Shown: piece by piece, positions 1 through 5,731 of the stretch
Numbering within the stretch: the stretch's first letter is position 1
How the letters are laid out: each line of letters opens with the position of its first letter
Assembly: GCA_029218485.1 (NCBI GenBank)
Contig: JAQXRK010000014.1
Location: 1 to 6,154 of the forward strand
DNA from: a bacterium
GTDB taxonomy: Bacteria; Bacillota; Clostridia; Christensenellales; CAG-138
Reading direction: 5' to 3'
DNA length: 6,154 nucleotides
Made by a program: the position numbers and the translations under genes
The notes under the pieces: generated by a model
What the model saw: the letters and a program-made list of their open reading frames with translations, nothing else
What the model was told of the DNA's origin: nothing
Databases searched by the model: none

Positions 1-1903
1 CAAGCCCGCTGCCGCCAAAGAATTCCTGCCCGATCAGATTCAGATTGGACACCTCTCCCTCGATTGCGCTCAGCAGATCCGCCGCGGCCTCGGGATTCGC
101 CGCCGCGAACATGGCGCAGAGCGATCCGAACACGCCGACGACCTCTTCCTTGGCGACAAGCCCCAGCACGGTTGCCACCGCCGCCTGCCATTTGCCAAAG
201 CCCAGCGGGATGAAGATCACGGCGATCGCCTCGCCGATGACATTCAAAACGGACGTGGCACCGCTGTCGCCAATGTAGTGCAGTCCCCCCTCAAAGGTCA
301 GGCTGTTGAGCACCCAGATCACGATGCTGGCCGCCACAATGACCGTACCGGCCCGCTTGATGAAGCTCCATCCGCGCTCCCACATGGAGCGCAGCACGTT
401 TACCGCAACCGGCGCATGGTAGCTGGGCAATTCCATCACGAACGGGGCTGGCTCGCCCGCAAACGGCTTTGTCTTTTTGAGAATGATGCCGGAGACGATC
501 ACCGCCGTCACGCCGATGAAGTAGGCGCTCGTGGCGATCCACGAGCTGCCGCCGAACAGCGCCCCGGCGATCAGGCCCACAATGGGCATCTTTGCACCGC
601 AGGGGATGAAGCAGGTGGTCATGATCGTCATTTTGCGGTCGCGGTCCTGCTCGATGGTACGGCTGGCCATGATGCCCGGCACGCCGCAGCCGGAACTGAT
701 GAGCATGGGGATGAAGGATTTACCGGACAGGCCAAATTTGCGGAAGATGCGGTCCATGATGAACGCCACGCGGGCCATGTAGCCGACATCCTCCAGAATG
801 GCCAGCAGGATAAACAGAATGAGCATCTGGGGCACAAAGCCCAGTACCGCGCCCACGCCGCCGATCACGCCGTCCGCAATGAGGCTGACAAGCCATGGCG
901 CACAACCGATCGCTTCCAGAAATGCGGTCACAGCGGGGATGATCCACTCGCCAAACAGCGTGTCGTTCATAAAGCCCACCGTCCAATCGCCGATGGTGCC
1001 GATGGAGAGCGTATAGACCGCCCACATGATGAGCGCAAAAATCGGCAGCGCCAGGACGCGGTTGGTCACGATGCGGTCGATCCTGTCGGAAACGGTCATC
1101 CTGCCCGCGCTCTTCTTTTTATAGCAGCCCGACAAAACCGATGCAATGTAGAGATATCTTTCGTTCGTGATGATGCTCTCCGCATCGTCATCCAGCTCCT
1201 TCTCAGCCGCTCGGATATCCCCCTCGATATGTGCAAGGACGTCCGGATCGATGCTGAGCTGGGAAAGCACCTTCTCATCCCGCTCAAAGATCTTGATGGC
1301 ATGCCAGCGTTGCTGCTCTGCCGGCAGACTGTGCAGGGCGGCCTCCTCGATGTGAGCGATGGCATGCTCCACCGGGCCGGAAAAGCTGTGCGCCGGCACG
1401 GGTTTTGCCTCTTTGGCGATGCGGATGGCCGCTTCGGCTGCCTCCGCCACGCCATCGTCCTTGAGCGCGGAAATCTCGACGACCTCGCAGTTCAGCGCAC
1501 GGGAGAGCTCCGCAATGTTGATTCTGTCTCCGTTTTTCCGAACCACATCCATCATATTGACCGCTACGACAACAGGAATGCCAAGCTCCATGAGCTGTGT
1601 CGTCAGGTACAGATTTCTTTCCAGATTGGTGCCGTCCACGATGTTGAGGATCGCGTCCGGGCGCTCCCCGATCAGATAGTTTCTGGCGACGACCTCCTCG
1701 AGCGTGTACGGGGAAAGCGAATAAATGCCCGGAAGATCCATGACGATCGTGTCCGCATGCCTCTTGAGCCTGCCCTCCTTCTTCTCCACGGTGACGCCGG
1801 GCCAGTTGCCTACGAACTGATTCGCACCGGTGAGCGCGTTGAACAGCGTTGTTTTGCCGCTGTTCGGATTGCCCGCAAGGGCAATTCTCGTGACTTCTTC
1901 CAT
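1..1903 (-). CDS. feoB: Ferrous iron transporter FeoB (C-terminus cut off by window edge)
   Basis: FeoB imports Fe(II) across the cytoplasmic membrane, using an N-terminal GTPase domain to control a polytopic membrane domain. The visible 634 residues begin MEEVTRIALAGNPNSGKTT. G-protein motifs are clear: G1 at residues 11-18, the G2 region around VGNWPGVT with Thr38, G3 DLPG at 56-59, G4 NMMD at 116-119 and G5 SAL at 145-147. A helical spacer domain follows, roughly 160-275, with an acidic stretch near ELDDDAES. The membrane part starts near residue 285 and carries both Gate regions: the first with GCGVPGIMASRT (Cys406) and CFIPCGAKMP (Cys431, Cys435), the second with LVAKEEVVG (Lys585). The last membrane helix or helices lie beyond the left edge. 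Two in-frame ATGs exist at 1909 and 1903. The AGGAGG motif abuts the first but is 6 bases from the second, so 1903 is preferred. It is the last gene of the feoA-feoA-feoB operon. The frame is open throughout, with no frameshift seen. Confidence 0.97.
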   Translation of the reverse strand, partial: MEEVTRIALAGNPNSGKTTLFNALTGANQFVGNWPGVTVEKKEGRLKRHADTIVMDLPGIYSLSPYTLEEVVARNYLIGERPDAILNIVDGTNLERNLYLTTQLMELGIPVVVAVNMMDVVRKNGDRINIAELSRALNCEVVEISALKDDGVAEAAEAAIRIAKEAKPVPAHSFSGPVEHAIAHIEEAALHSLPAEQQRWHAIKIFERDEKVLSQLSIDPDVLAHIEGDIRAAEKELDDDAESIITNERYLYIASVLSGCYKKKSAGRMTVSDRIDRIVTNRVLALPIFALIMWAVYTLSIGTIGDWTVGFMNDTLFGEWIIPAVTAFLEAIGCAPWLVSLIADGVIGGVGAVLGFVPQMLILFILLAILEDVGYMARVAFIMDRIFRKFGLSGKSFIPMLISSGCGVPGIMASRTIEQDRDRKMTIMTTCFIPCGAKMPIVGLIAGALFGGSSWIATSAYFIGVTAVIVSGIILKKTKPFAGEPAPFVMELPSYHAPVAVNVLRSMWERGWSFIKRAGTVIVAASIVIWVLNSLTFEGGLHYIGDSGATSVLNVIGEAIAVIFIPLGFGKWQAAVATVLGLVAKEEVVGVFGSLCAMFAAANPEAAADLLSAIEGEVSNLNLIGQEFFGGSGL

Positions 1904-1910
1904 ATCCATC

Positions 1911-1917
1911 CTCCTTC
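1911..1917 (-). promoter_or_regulatory. Ribosome binding site of feoB
   Basis: On the minus strand AAGGAGG lies directly against an ATG at 1909 and about 6 bases before a second in-frame ATG at 1903. Normal spacing favours the second ATG, giving the start MEEVTRIAL rather than MDMEEV. The TTAG-N6-CTAA box begins only a few bases upstream of this site. Confidence 0.8.
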
Positions 1918-1921
1918 TTGA

Positions 1922-1937
1922 TTAGACGTGTCTAACC
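1922..1937. promoter_or_regulatory. Putative DtxR-family operator box before feoB
   Basis: Read on the plus strand, TTAGACGTGTCTAACC contains arms TTAGAC and GTCTAA around a 2-base centre. It shares the pattern TTAG-N5-TCTAACC with the box at the feo promoter (2481-2496). DtxR-family regulators recognise related TTAGG/CCTAA-type palindromes, so this is inferred to be a binding site for the regulator encoded at 2623. It sits just upstream of the feoB ribosome binding site, between the two genes of the operon. A site here would suggest internal control of feoB, either by an internal promoter or as a roadblock. No convincing promoter was found around it: a TCTAAT hexamer overlaps the box, but its implied start point would fall inside the ribosome binding site. 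Confidence 0.5.
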
Positions 1938-1944
1938 ATCGTTC

Positions 1945-1965
1945 AAAAAAAATGAGGTCTCCCTC
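1945..1965 (-). terminator. Short hairpin plus eight T's between feoA and feoB; possible weak terminator or attenuator
   Basis: On the minus strand, about 10 bases after the feoA stop codon, GAGG-GAGA-CCTC forms a 4-bp GC-rich stem closed by a GNRA-type GAGA tetraloop. It is followed by one A and an uninterrupted run of eight T's. The layout resembles an intrinsic terminator, but the stem is short for a strong one, with only a mismatch and wobble pairs available to extend it. Lying inside the operon, it would most plausibly cause partial termination, giving more feoA than feoB transcript. This is inference from sequence only. Confidence 0.4.
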
Positions 1966-1974
1966 GCCAGATTC

Positions 1975-2196
1975 CTACTCCACCTCGACCATGTCCGCAT
2001 CCGCCCTGCGGATCGACAGCTCGTAGCCCCGCACCGTGATCTCCAGCGGATCGCCAAGCGGCGCCACCTTGCGAAGATAGACCTCCACGCCCTTCGTCAA
2101 TCCCATATCCATGATCCGGCGCTTGACCGCTCCCTCGCCATGGAGCTTCACAACCCGGACCGTTTCTCCGATCTCTGCCTGCCGCAATGTTTTCAT
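1975..2196 (-). CDS. feoA: FeoA family protein (second feoA of operon)
   Basis: Small cytosolic SH3-like FeoA-domain protein of 73 residues, close to the usual 75-85 for stand-alone FeoA. FeoA proteins are thought to bind FeoB and support its GTPase and transport activity. The family pattern is clear: an N-terminal GETVRVVKLHG strand region, the central RRIMDMGLTKGVEV segment (residues about 27-40), and a C-terminal strand pair with PLEITVRGYELSIRRADADMVEVE. A strong AAGGAGGAG ribosome binding site overlaps the stop codon of the upstream feoA, so the two feoA genes are probably translationally coupled. It is followed by a 71-base gap holding a hairpin with a T-run and a regulator box, then feoB. 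Its sequence is clearly different from the upstream FeoA, so the pair is not a recent duplication. Confidence 0.93.
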   Translation of the reverse strand: MKTLRQAEIGETVRVVKLHGEGAVKRRIMDMGLTKGVEVYLRKVAPLGDPLEITVRGYELSIRRADADMVEVE

Positions 2197-2208
2197 CCCT
2201 GCTCCTCC

Positions 2209-2421
2209 TTACACCATAATCTTGCTCGCCAGCTCGCGGCTGACGGCCATGCGGGAGTCCTTGATCTGGACGATCAGATTTCCGCCCGTCTTGGAGATGA
2301 CGGTTACATCTGAACCTGCAATGAATCCCAAATCCGCCAAATGTTTCCTGATTTCCGGTCGTCCGCCCACATGACGGATCACACCAACCTCGCCTGTATT
2401 TGCCAACGTCAGCGGCATCAT
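2209..2421 (-). CDS. feoA: FeoA family protein (first feoA of operon)
   Basis: First gene of the iron-uptake operon; a 70-residue FeoA-domain protein starting MMPLTLANTGEVGVIRHVGG. The core segment EIRKHLADLGFIAGSDVTVISK (about residues 24-45) matches the FeoA signature with its LxxLGFxxG centre, followed by strands NLIVQIKDSRMAVSRELASKIMV. The start was chosen at the ATG at 2421 because GGAGGA lies 7 bases upstream. An in-frame GTG at 2436 would add five residues but overlaps the ribosome binding site, and a second ATG at 2418 is also possible. Only 12 bases separate it from the next feoA. Its promoter and regulator boxes lie directly upstream. Tandem divergent feoA genes before feoB are common in Clostridia. 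Why two are kept is not settled; they may form a heteromeric partner for FeoB. Confidence 0.92.
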   Translation of the reverse strand: MMPLTLANTGEVGVIRHVGGRPEIRKHLADLGFIAGSDVTVISKTGGNLIVQIKDSRMAVSRELASKIMV

Positions 2422-2428
2422 AGCACTC

Positions 2429-2434
2429 TCCTCC
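2429..2434 (-). promoter_or_regulatory. Ribosome binding site of first feoA
   Basis: GGAGGA on the minus strand ends 7 bases before the ATG at 2421. It decides this start over the upstream in-frame GTG at 2436, which overlaps the motif itself. Confidence 0.75.
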
Positions 2435-2478
2435 ACTCCAAAGCCAATGGATGCGAATTTCTCATTCCGTTTGTGGTT

Positions 2479-2496
2479 GGTTAGTTTTATCTAACC
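2479..2496. promoter_or_regulatory. Putative DtxR-family operator at the feo transcription start
   Basis: Perfect inverted repeat GGTTAG-N6-CTAACC (spacer TTTTAT). Its core TTAG-N6-CTAA is shared with the box before feoB. It begins about 7 bases downstream of the feo -10 hexamer, so it covers the expected transcription start, a position where a bound repressor would block RNA polymerase. The half-site GGTTAG resembles those of DtxR/IdeR and MntR operators. The most likely ligand is the divergently encoded regulator. Function is inferred, not shown. Confidence 0.75.
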
Positions 2497-2503
2497 GTAT
2501 TGC

Positions 2504-2532
2504 AGTTTAACGCCTCTAACTCGATTTGTCAA
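2504..2532 (-). promoter_or_regulatory. Promoter of the feo operon
   Basis: On the minus strand a perfect -35 TTGACA (2532-2527) is separated by exactly 17 bases from a -10 TAAACT (2509-2504, four of six consensus positions). The predicted start is around 2497-2496, giving a leader of about 75 bases before the first feoA. One operator-like box lies at the predicted start and a degenerate one lies between -35 and -10, consistent with a repressible promoter. Confidence 0.72.
2506..2519. promoter_or_regulatory. Degenerate second operator-like box inside the feo promoter
   Basis: TTTA-N6-CTAA keeps the same 6-base spacer as the two better boxes. One half-site (CTAA) is intact and the other is TTTA instead of TTAG. 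It lies in the spacer and -10 of the feo promoter, with its centre 25 bp from the centre of the perfect box. It may be a weak secondary site that lets two regulator dimers cover the promoter, or it may be chance. Confidence 0.35.
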
Positions 2533-2622
2533 TCGGTTTTTTCCATATTTTCAAGCCCCTTGCAATCATAGAAAAGCTGTGTTAACCTGAAACCAAACGA
2601 GATGAGAGTTGGTACGAACGAT

Positions 2623-3054
2623 ATGAAGATACAGAAATCCTCCGAGGACTATCTGGAAGCGATGCTGATGATGCAGGAGAAGCACGGCTACATCCGCTCC
2701 ATCGATGTGGCGGAGCAGCTCGGCGTCACAAAGCCCAGCGTCAGCTATGCCACCAAGCGGCTGCGGGAAAACGGATATATCACGATGGATGCGGATGGCC
2801 TGATCTCCCTGACCGGCACCGGCATGGAGATTGCGCAGCGCATATACGAGCGGCACAAACGGCTGACGGCTTTCTTTATCCACCTGGGCGTGGATGAAAA
2901 GACCGCCCGTGAGGACGCCTGTAAAGTCGAGCACGATCTGAGTGAAAGGACGTTTGACGCGCTTTGCCGGCACGCCGATCAAGCGGCGGGGCCGCGTTCC
3001 GGTCAGTCCGCCGGAGCAGGTGGGCAAGTCTCCCGGCAGACCGGTAACGGCTGA
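2623..3054 (+). CDS. DtxR/MntR-family metal-dependent transcriptional regulator
   Basis: Small metal-responsive repressor of 143 residues, divergent from the feo operon and its likely regulator. Residues 1-65 form the winged helix-turn-helix, with RSIDVAEQLGVTKPSVSYATKRL (about 25-47) as the DNA-reading part. Residues about 70-118 form the short dimerisation and metal-binding region, including ERHKRLTAFFIHLGVDEKTA and CKVEHDLSE. There is no SH3-like third domain, so it is MntR-sized rather than DtxR/IdeR-sized. Predicted metal ligands by alignment from memory are Asp9, Glu12, His78, Cys100, Glu103 and His104. The last ~22 residues, after about position 121, are rich in Gly, Gln and Ser and unlike the family. 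The start at 2623 (MKIQKSSEDYLEA) fits the family. An in-frame ATG at 2602 would add seven residues. Neither start has a good ribosome binding site, and no convincing promoter was found on this strand. Confidence 0.9.
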   Translation: MKIQKSSEDYLEAMLMMQEKHGYIRSIDVAEQLGVTKPSVSYATKRLRENGYITMDADGLISLTGTGMEIAQRIYERHKRLTAFFIHLGVDEKTAREDACKVEHDLSERTFDALCRHADQAAGPRSGQSAGAGGQVSRQTGNG

Positions 3055-3089
3055 GCGGTCCGGTGCCGACAAAAAGAACGGCAGATGGA

Positions 3090-3121
3090 ATTCGTCCGCT
3101 CCTCAAGAGAAGCGGATGAAT
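3090..3121. other. Imperfect inverted repeat/hairpin between convergent genes
   Basis: Arms ATTCGTCCGCT and AGCGGATGAAT pair over 11 positions with one G-T wobble, and the 10-base loop can add a CTC/GAG pairing. It lies 36 bases after the regulator stop codon and 60 bases before the end of the convergent acetyltransferase gene. That is where a bidirectional terminator would be expected, but no T-run follows on the plus strand, and on the minus strand the nearest run (TTCTTTTTG) is about 13 bases away. It could be a factor-dependent end, an mRNA-stabilising hairpin or chance. Confidence 0.35.
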
Positions 3122-3181
3122 GGATAAAGCCGACTGTCTTGTGGCACAAGCCCGTTCCGTAATATGCCACCAGCCAAGGAC

Positions 3182-3703
3182 TCAGATCAGCCGCTGATAC
3201 AGCCGGAATCGATCCAGCCCGTACATGCCATAGCCCAGATCCACTGTATCCATATACTGAAAACCCAGCTTTTCGTACAGGCGAATTGCCGGCACGTTTT
3301 TCTCATACACATCCAGGCGGATCGCCCTTACCTGCGCTTGCGCAGCATGGGCGAGGATATATTCCAGCATCTTTTTCCCAATGCCCTGATGCAGATACTG
3401 CGGATGGACTGCGAACGTATACAGTACAAGCACTTGCTGCTCATCCAAATGGCTCTGCCAGTCTACCAGCGCATATCCCGCTTCCGGTTGATGCCGTAAA
3501 ATGAACGTACCTACAATTCTGCCATCCATTGCGGCAACGAAGAGGCCGCCTTCCGAAACGCCCAAAGCGGCATCCTCCCGGGCAGGATAGATGCCCTTCC
3601 GCCAGCCCGGAAAATTCGTGTGGCTTTCCAGATAATCATTCACGTCATCATAGAGCGCCGATACGGCTTCGATATCCTCTGTTGTACCCTTTCTGATCTG
3701 CAC
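3182..3703 (-). CDS. GNAT-family N-acetyltransferase
   Basis: Cytosolic GNAT-fold acetyltransferase of 173 residues that would use acetyl-CoA; the acceptor is unknown. The start is a GTG at 3703 with GGAGG 8 bases upstream, giving (M)QIRKGTTEDIEAVSALYDDV, a normal GNAT beginning. The frame stays open to an ATG at 3826, but that would add 41 atypical residues and has no ribosome binding site. Motif A lies at about 92-120 (LVLYTFAVHPQYLHQGIGKKML), with the acetyl-CoA pyrophosphate loop HQGIGK; the usual Arg/Gln at the first loop position is Leu. Motif B lies at about 133-148 (YEKNVPAIRLYEKLGF). The N-terminal segment with NFPGWRKGIYPAREDA resembles a group of uncharacterised clostridial GNATs. 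It is convergent with the iron regulator and 170 bases downstream of another GNAT gene, with an inverted repeat just before its ribosome binding site. Confidence 0.9.
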   Translation of the reverse strand: MQIRKGTTEDIEAVSALYDDVNDYLESHTNFPGWRKGIYPAREDAALGVSEGGLFVAAMDGRIVGTFILRHQPEAGYALVDWQSHLDEQQVLVLYTFAVHPQYLHQGIGKKMLEYILAHAAQAQVRAIRLDVYEKNVPAIRLYEKLGFQYMDTVDLGYGMYGLDRFRLYQRLI

Positions 3704-3711
3704 ATCTGCCG

Positions 3712-3716
3712 CCTCC
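3712..3716 (-). promoter_or_regulatory. Ribosome binding site fixing a GTG start
   Basis: GGAGG on the minus strand ends 8 bases before the GTG at 3703. This is the reason for choosing a GTG start over the in-frame ATG 123 bases upstream; an ATG that overlaps the GTG is out of frame. Confidence 0.75.
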
Positions 3717-3720
3717 GATT

Positions 3721-3736
3721 TTTGAATGGATTCAAA
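3721..3736. repeat. 16-bp perfect inverted repeat upstream of GNAT gene
   Basis: TTTGAAT-GG-ATTCAAA has 7-base arms around a 2-base centre. It is AT-rich in an otherwise GC-rich neighbourhood and lies 4 bases upstream of the GNAT ribosome binding site. The size and symmetry suit a dimeric repressor operator. No copy was noticed elsewhere in the window, and no clear promoter hexamers were found around it, so a regulatory role is only suggested. Confidence 0.4.
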
Positions 3737-3873
3737 GGAAAGCGTACGCCATTCCAACGGCGCACGAAAGGGTGATAACGACCTGTGCCGCGATCCGATG
3801 GAACCGGCCGGGCATTCCGCCAGCATACCGCTTTTTGCAATGCGGGACAGAATATCGCCCTCGCATATGGAAA

Positions 3874-4362
3874 TTATGGACGGGTCTTTTCCATATAGAT
3901 TGCGGTGATTCCCTCCGTTTCCCGCAAATCCTCCGGCCTTGGCTTTCGGATGAAGCCAAGGCGCTCATACAGACGGATGGCCTTCTCGTCCCATACATTG
4001 GGATCGACCCACACGCTGGACGCGCCCCGGCAGAAGGCTTCCTCTATCGCAAAGGAGAGCGCCCTCGCGGCAATTCCGCGTCCGCGGGCAAATGGGAAGA
4101 GCTTGATGTCCAGCGCTGCGCTTCCGCCACGATTCTCATCGATCTCGTAGAAGGTTTCGCCGCAGTAAATCCCGTCCTCAAAGACAGAATAGTGGTTCAG
4201 GCGAGGGCGAGAGGCCACAATCCACCGGTACCAGCAAGCCATGTCCTCGTCGGTTTGCTGCAAGCCATCGGGGAAGCCCACGAATTTCATCACATCCCCA
4301 TCCGCCCATAGCCGCTGCACATTGGCAAGATTCTTCTCGTTCGTTTCCAAAACCGAGAGCAT
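3874..4362 (-). CDS. GNAT-family N-acetyltransferase, RimJ/RimL-like type
   Basis: Cytosolic acetyltransferase of 162 residues, of the type that includes RimJ/RimL-like enzymes and many of unknown substrate. It begins MLSVLETNEKNLANVQRLWADGD. The acetyl-CoA loop is canonical: FARGRGIAARAL at about 91-102, with Arg93, Gly96 and Ala98 in the R-x-x-G-x-A pattern. The C-terminal helix and strand signature DEKAIRLYERLGFIRKP lies at about 125-141. The chosen ATG at 4362 has GGAG four bases upstream and GAGGGG ten bases upstream. The frame extends to a TTG at 4410 that would add 16 residues. The gene starts 68 bases after the DHHW stop and could be part of the same transcript, but it has no evident functional link. 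It is only distantly similar to the next GNAT, so the two are not a recent duplication. Confidence 0.9.
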   Translation of the reverse strand: MLSVLETNEKNLANVQRLWADGDVMKFVGFPDGLQQTDEDMACWYRWIVASRPRLNHYSVFEDGIYCGETFYEIDENRGGSAALDIKLFPFARGRGIAARALSFAIEEAFCRGASSVWVDPNVWDEKAIRLYERLGFIRKPRPEDLRETEGITAIYMEKTRP

Positions 4363-4430
4363 CCGTCTCCGTCCCCTCGCTTTGTTGTTTCCTTTCAGAA
4401 GTTCAAACAATTACCTGTTCAGGCTTGCTT

Positions 4431-5723
4431 TCAATCCATATGCTCAATGATTCGTCCGTCCATAAAGAACGCGGAGTTGATGCTGGTGGCAAAGCACAGC
4501 ATGATATACACATCCTCCACGCCGTAATAGTCCATGTATTCGCGGATGCTGGCCCCCGCCTTCTCCGCATCGTAATAGGTTGGCCGCAGGTCGGTCATCA
4601 GCACCCGATCATAATGCGGCAGTAAGAACGGCAGCAGCGTATTGCTGAACGAATCGCCGATGAGCAACGCCGTGCGCCCGGTATGGCTGCCGGTTTGGAA
4701 CAGGCGCCACGGGCCGAGCGTCCCACCCAAATAGGCCAAATAGCCATTGATGGAGTACCGCATATAGGGAACCTGCACCGTCTGATCGAGCGATTGTACC
4801 AGATAGCTTTCAACCGGCTCGATCGCCTCGATTACCTCGATTGTATCCGTCCGGAACGGGCGGGTGACATACCGGTATTCATCATACGGCAGCGGCGGAA
4901 CACCGAGTCTCTCCATCATGGCGCAATACACGGCATGCGCGCCAAGCGGCGTCCAGTGGTGATCCGCATGAAAATAGACGTGTTCTCCTCGCTCCAATGG
5001 GTCCAGAAGCACTTCCGACGCATTGATAATCTCCACACCCGGGTCGACAATCTTCTGCAGCTGCTCCTCCATGCCGCTGCCCCAGGCCTCGTTCTCATCC
5101 CGGTGGAGCTGATAGCTGTTTCCGGTCTGCGCAACGGGCACTTCCGAAAAGATCACATGCCCGTCCTCCGGCAGCGCCGCGCGGAATTGATTGAGAACGG
5201 AGGCGGCATTTTCGACATTCTCAACGGGAAACCGATAGACATCCCGCACCGAGCCATCGTTCTTCCGAATCCAGAAGGTCGTCTCCTCGATGGCGGTTCC
5301 TTCCACCGTTTCCGTCTTCGGTGCGCTCTGTTCCGTTTGGTTCTCCTGCGGCTGAGCGGTCTGCTGCGGCGCAGATGCTTCCGGCGCGGCCGTACCCAGC
5401 GTTTCCTCCTGGAGCGCAGCCATCATGCGGTCGCCCGCCTGCAAATCATCCGTTTCCACGGAGAGCGCGGCTTGCAGATCGTTCGACAAACTGACGATAC
5501 CCGACCTGCAGACGATCGCATCGCTCAACCAGGTCTCCACACCCGTCATGAATTCGCCGTTCAAGACAGCGCTTGCGCTGCAGGCGGGCGCCCCCGCCAG
5601 CATCCTGTTCTCCTCTTCGCTCTTGCGCGGTTCCCCCGGCGCCGTTGCGAGCGTTACAATGCCGAGCAGGGCGAGCAGAAGAATCCATCCATATTGCACA
5701 ATGAATACGAATTTCTGTTTCAT
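4431..5723 (-). CDS. DHHW-family protein (SGNH/AlgJ-like), extracellular polymer O-acetylation
   Basis: Membrane-anchored extracellular protein of 430 residues that, with an MBOAT partner, is expected to O-acetylate a surface polysaccharide or similar polymer. Residues 8-28 form a single N-terminal membrane helix (signal anchor). The region after it, SEEENRMLAGAP (35-46), matches the usual conserved start of this family. Residues about 107-145 are a Glu/Gln/Pro/Thr/Ala-rich linker without structure. The SGNH-like catalytic part has YFHADHHWTPLGAHAVY with Asp254, His255, His256 and Trp257, the motif that names the family, and LLIGDSFSNTLLPFLLPHY with the nucleophile Ser358 in GDSF. The start follows the MBOAT stop codon after 8 bases, with only a weak AGG upstream, suggesting translational coupling. 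The acetylated polymer cannot be told from this window. Confidence 0.92.
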   Translation of the reverse strand: MKQKFVFIVQYGWILLLALLGIVTLATAPGEPRKSEEENRMLAGAPACSASAVLNGEFMTGVETWLSDAIVCRSGIVSLSNDLQAALSVETDDLQAGDRMMAALQEETLGTAAPEASAPQQTAQPQENQTEQSAPKTETVEGTAIEETTFWIRKNDGSVRDVYRFPVENVENAASVLNQFRAALPEDGHVIFSEVPVAQTGNSYQLHRDENEAWGSGMEEQLQKIVDPGVEIINASEVLLDPLERGEHVYFHADHHWTPLGAHAVYCAMMERLGVPPLPYDEYRYVTRPFRTDTIEVIEAIEPVESYLVQSLDQTVQVPYMRYSINGYLAYLGGTLGPWRLFQTGSHTGRTALLIGDSFSNTLLPFLLPHYDRVLMTDLRPTYYDAEKAGASIREYMDYYGVEDVYIMLCFATSINSAFFMDGRIIEHMD

Positions 5724-5731
5724 GCAAAAAC

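Noticed and set aside
278..1921. Long open frame of 547 codons on the plus strand
   Set aside because: It lies wholly antisense to feoB, whose protein sequence is unmistakable. The antisense product is His/Arg/Asp-rich without domains, a typical shadow of a GC-rich gene.
1921..1943. Internal promoter for feoB with TCTAAT as -10
   Set aside because: The -35 is poor and the implied start would fall inside the feoB ribosome binding site, so the hexamer is better explained as part of the operator box.
2560..2588. Plus-strand promoter TTGCAA-N17-TAACCT for the regulator gene
   Set aside because: The -10 matches only three of six consensus positions and alternatives (TTGTCA with TATTTT) have a 14-base spacer; none is convincing.
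2942..3127. Plus-strand frame overlapping the end of the regulator as a separate small gene or frameshifted end
   Set aside because: Lys/Arg/Pro-rich product with no family match by eye, no ribosome binding site, and it does not restore a familiar regulator C-terminus.
3138..3170. Small inverted repeats CTTGTG-G-CACAAG and GTGGCA...TGCCAC as a terminator
   Set aside because: Short stems with no following T-run on either strand; could easily be chance.
3704..3826. 41-residue N-terminal extension of the first GNAT, from an ATG at 3826
   Set aside because: The extension is unlike GNAT sequences and has no ribosome binding site, while GGAGG precedes a GTG at 3703 where the fold begins.
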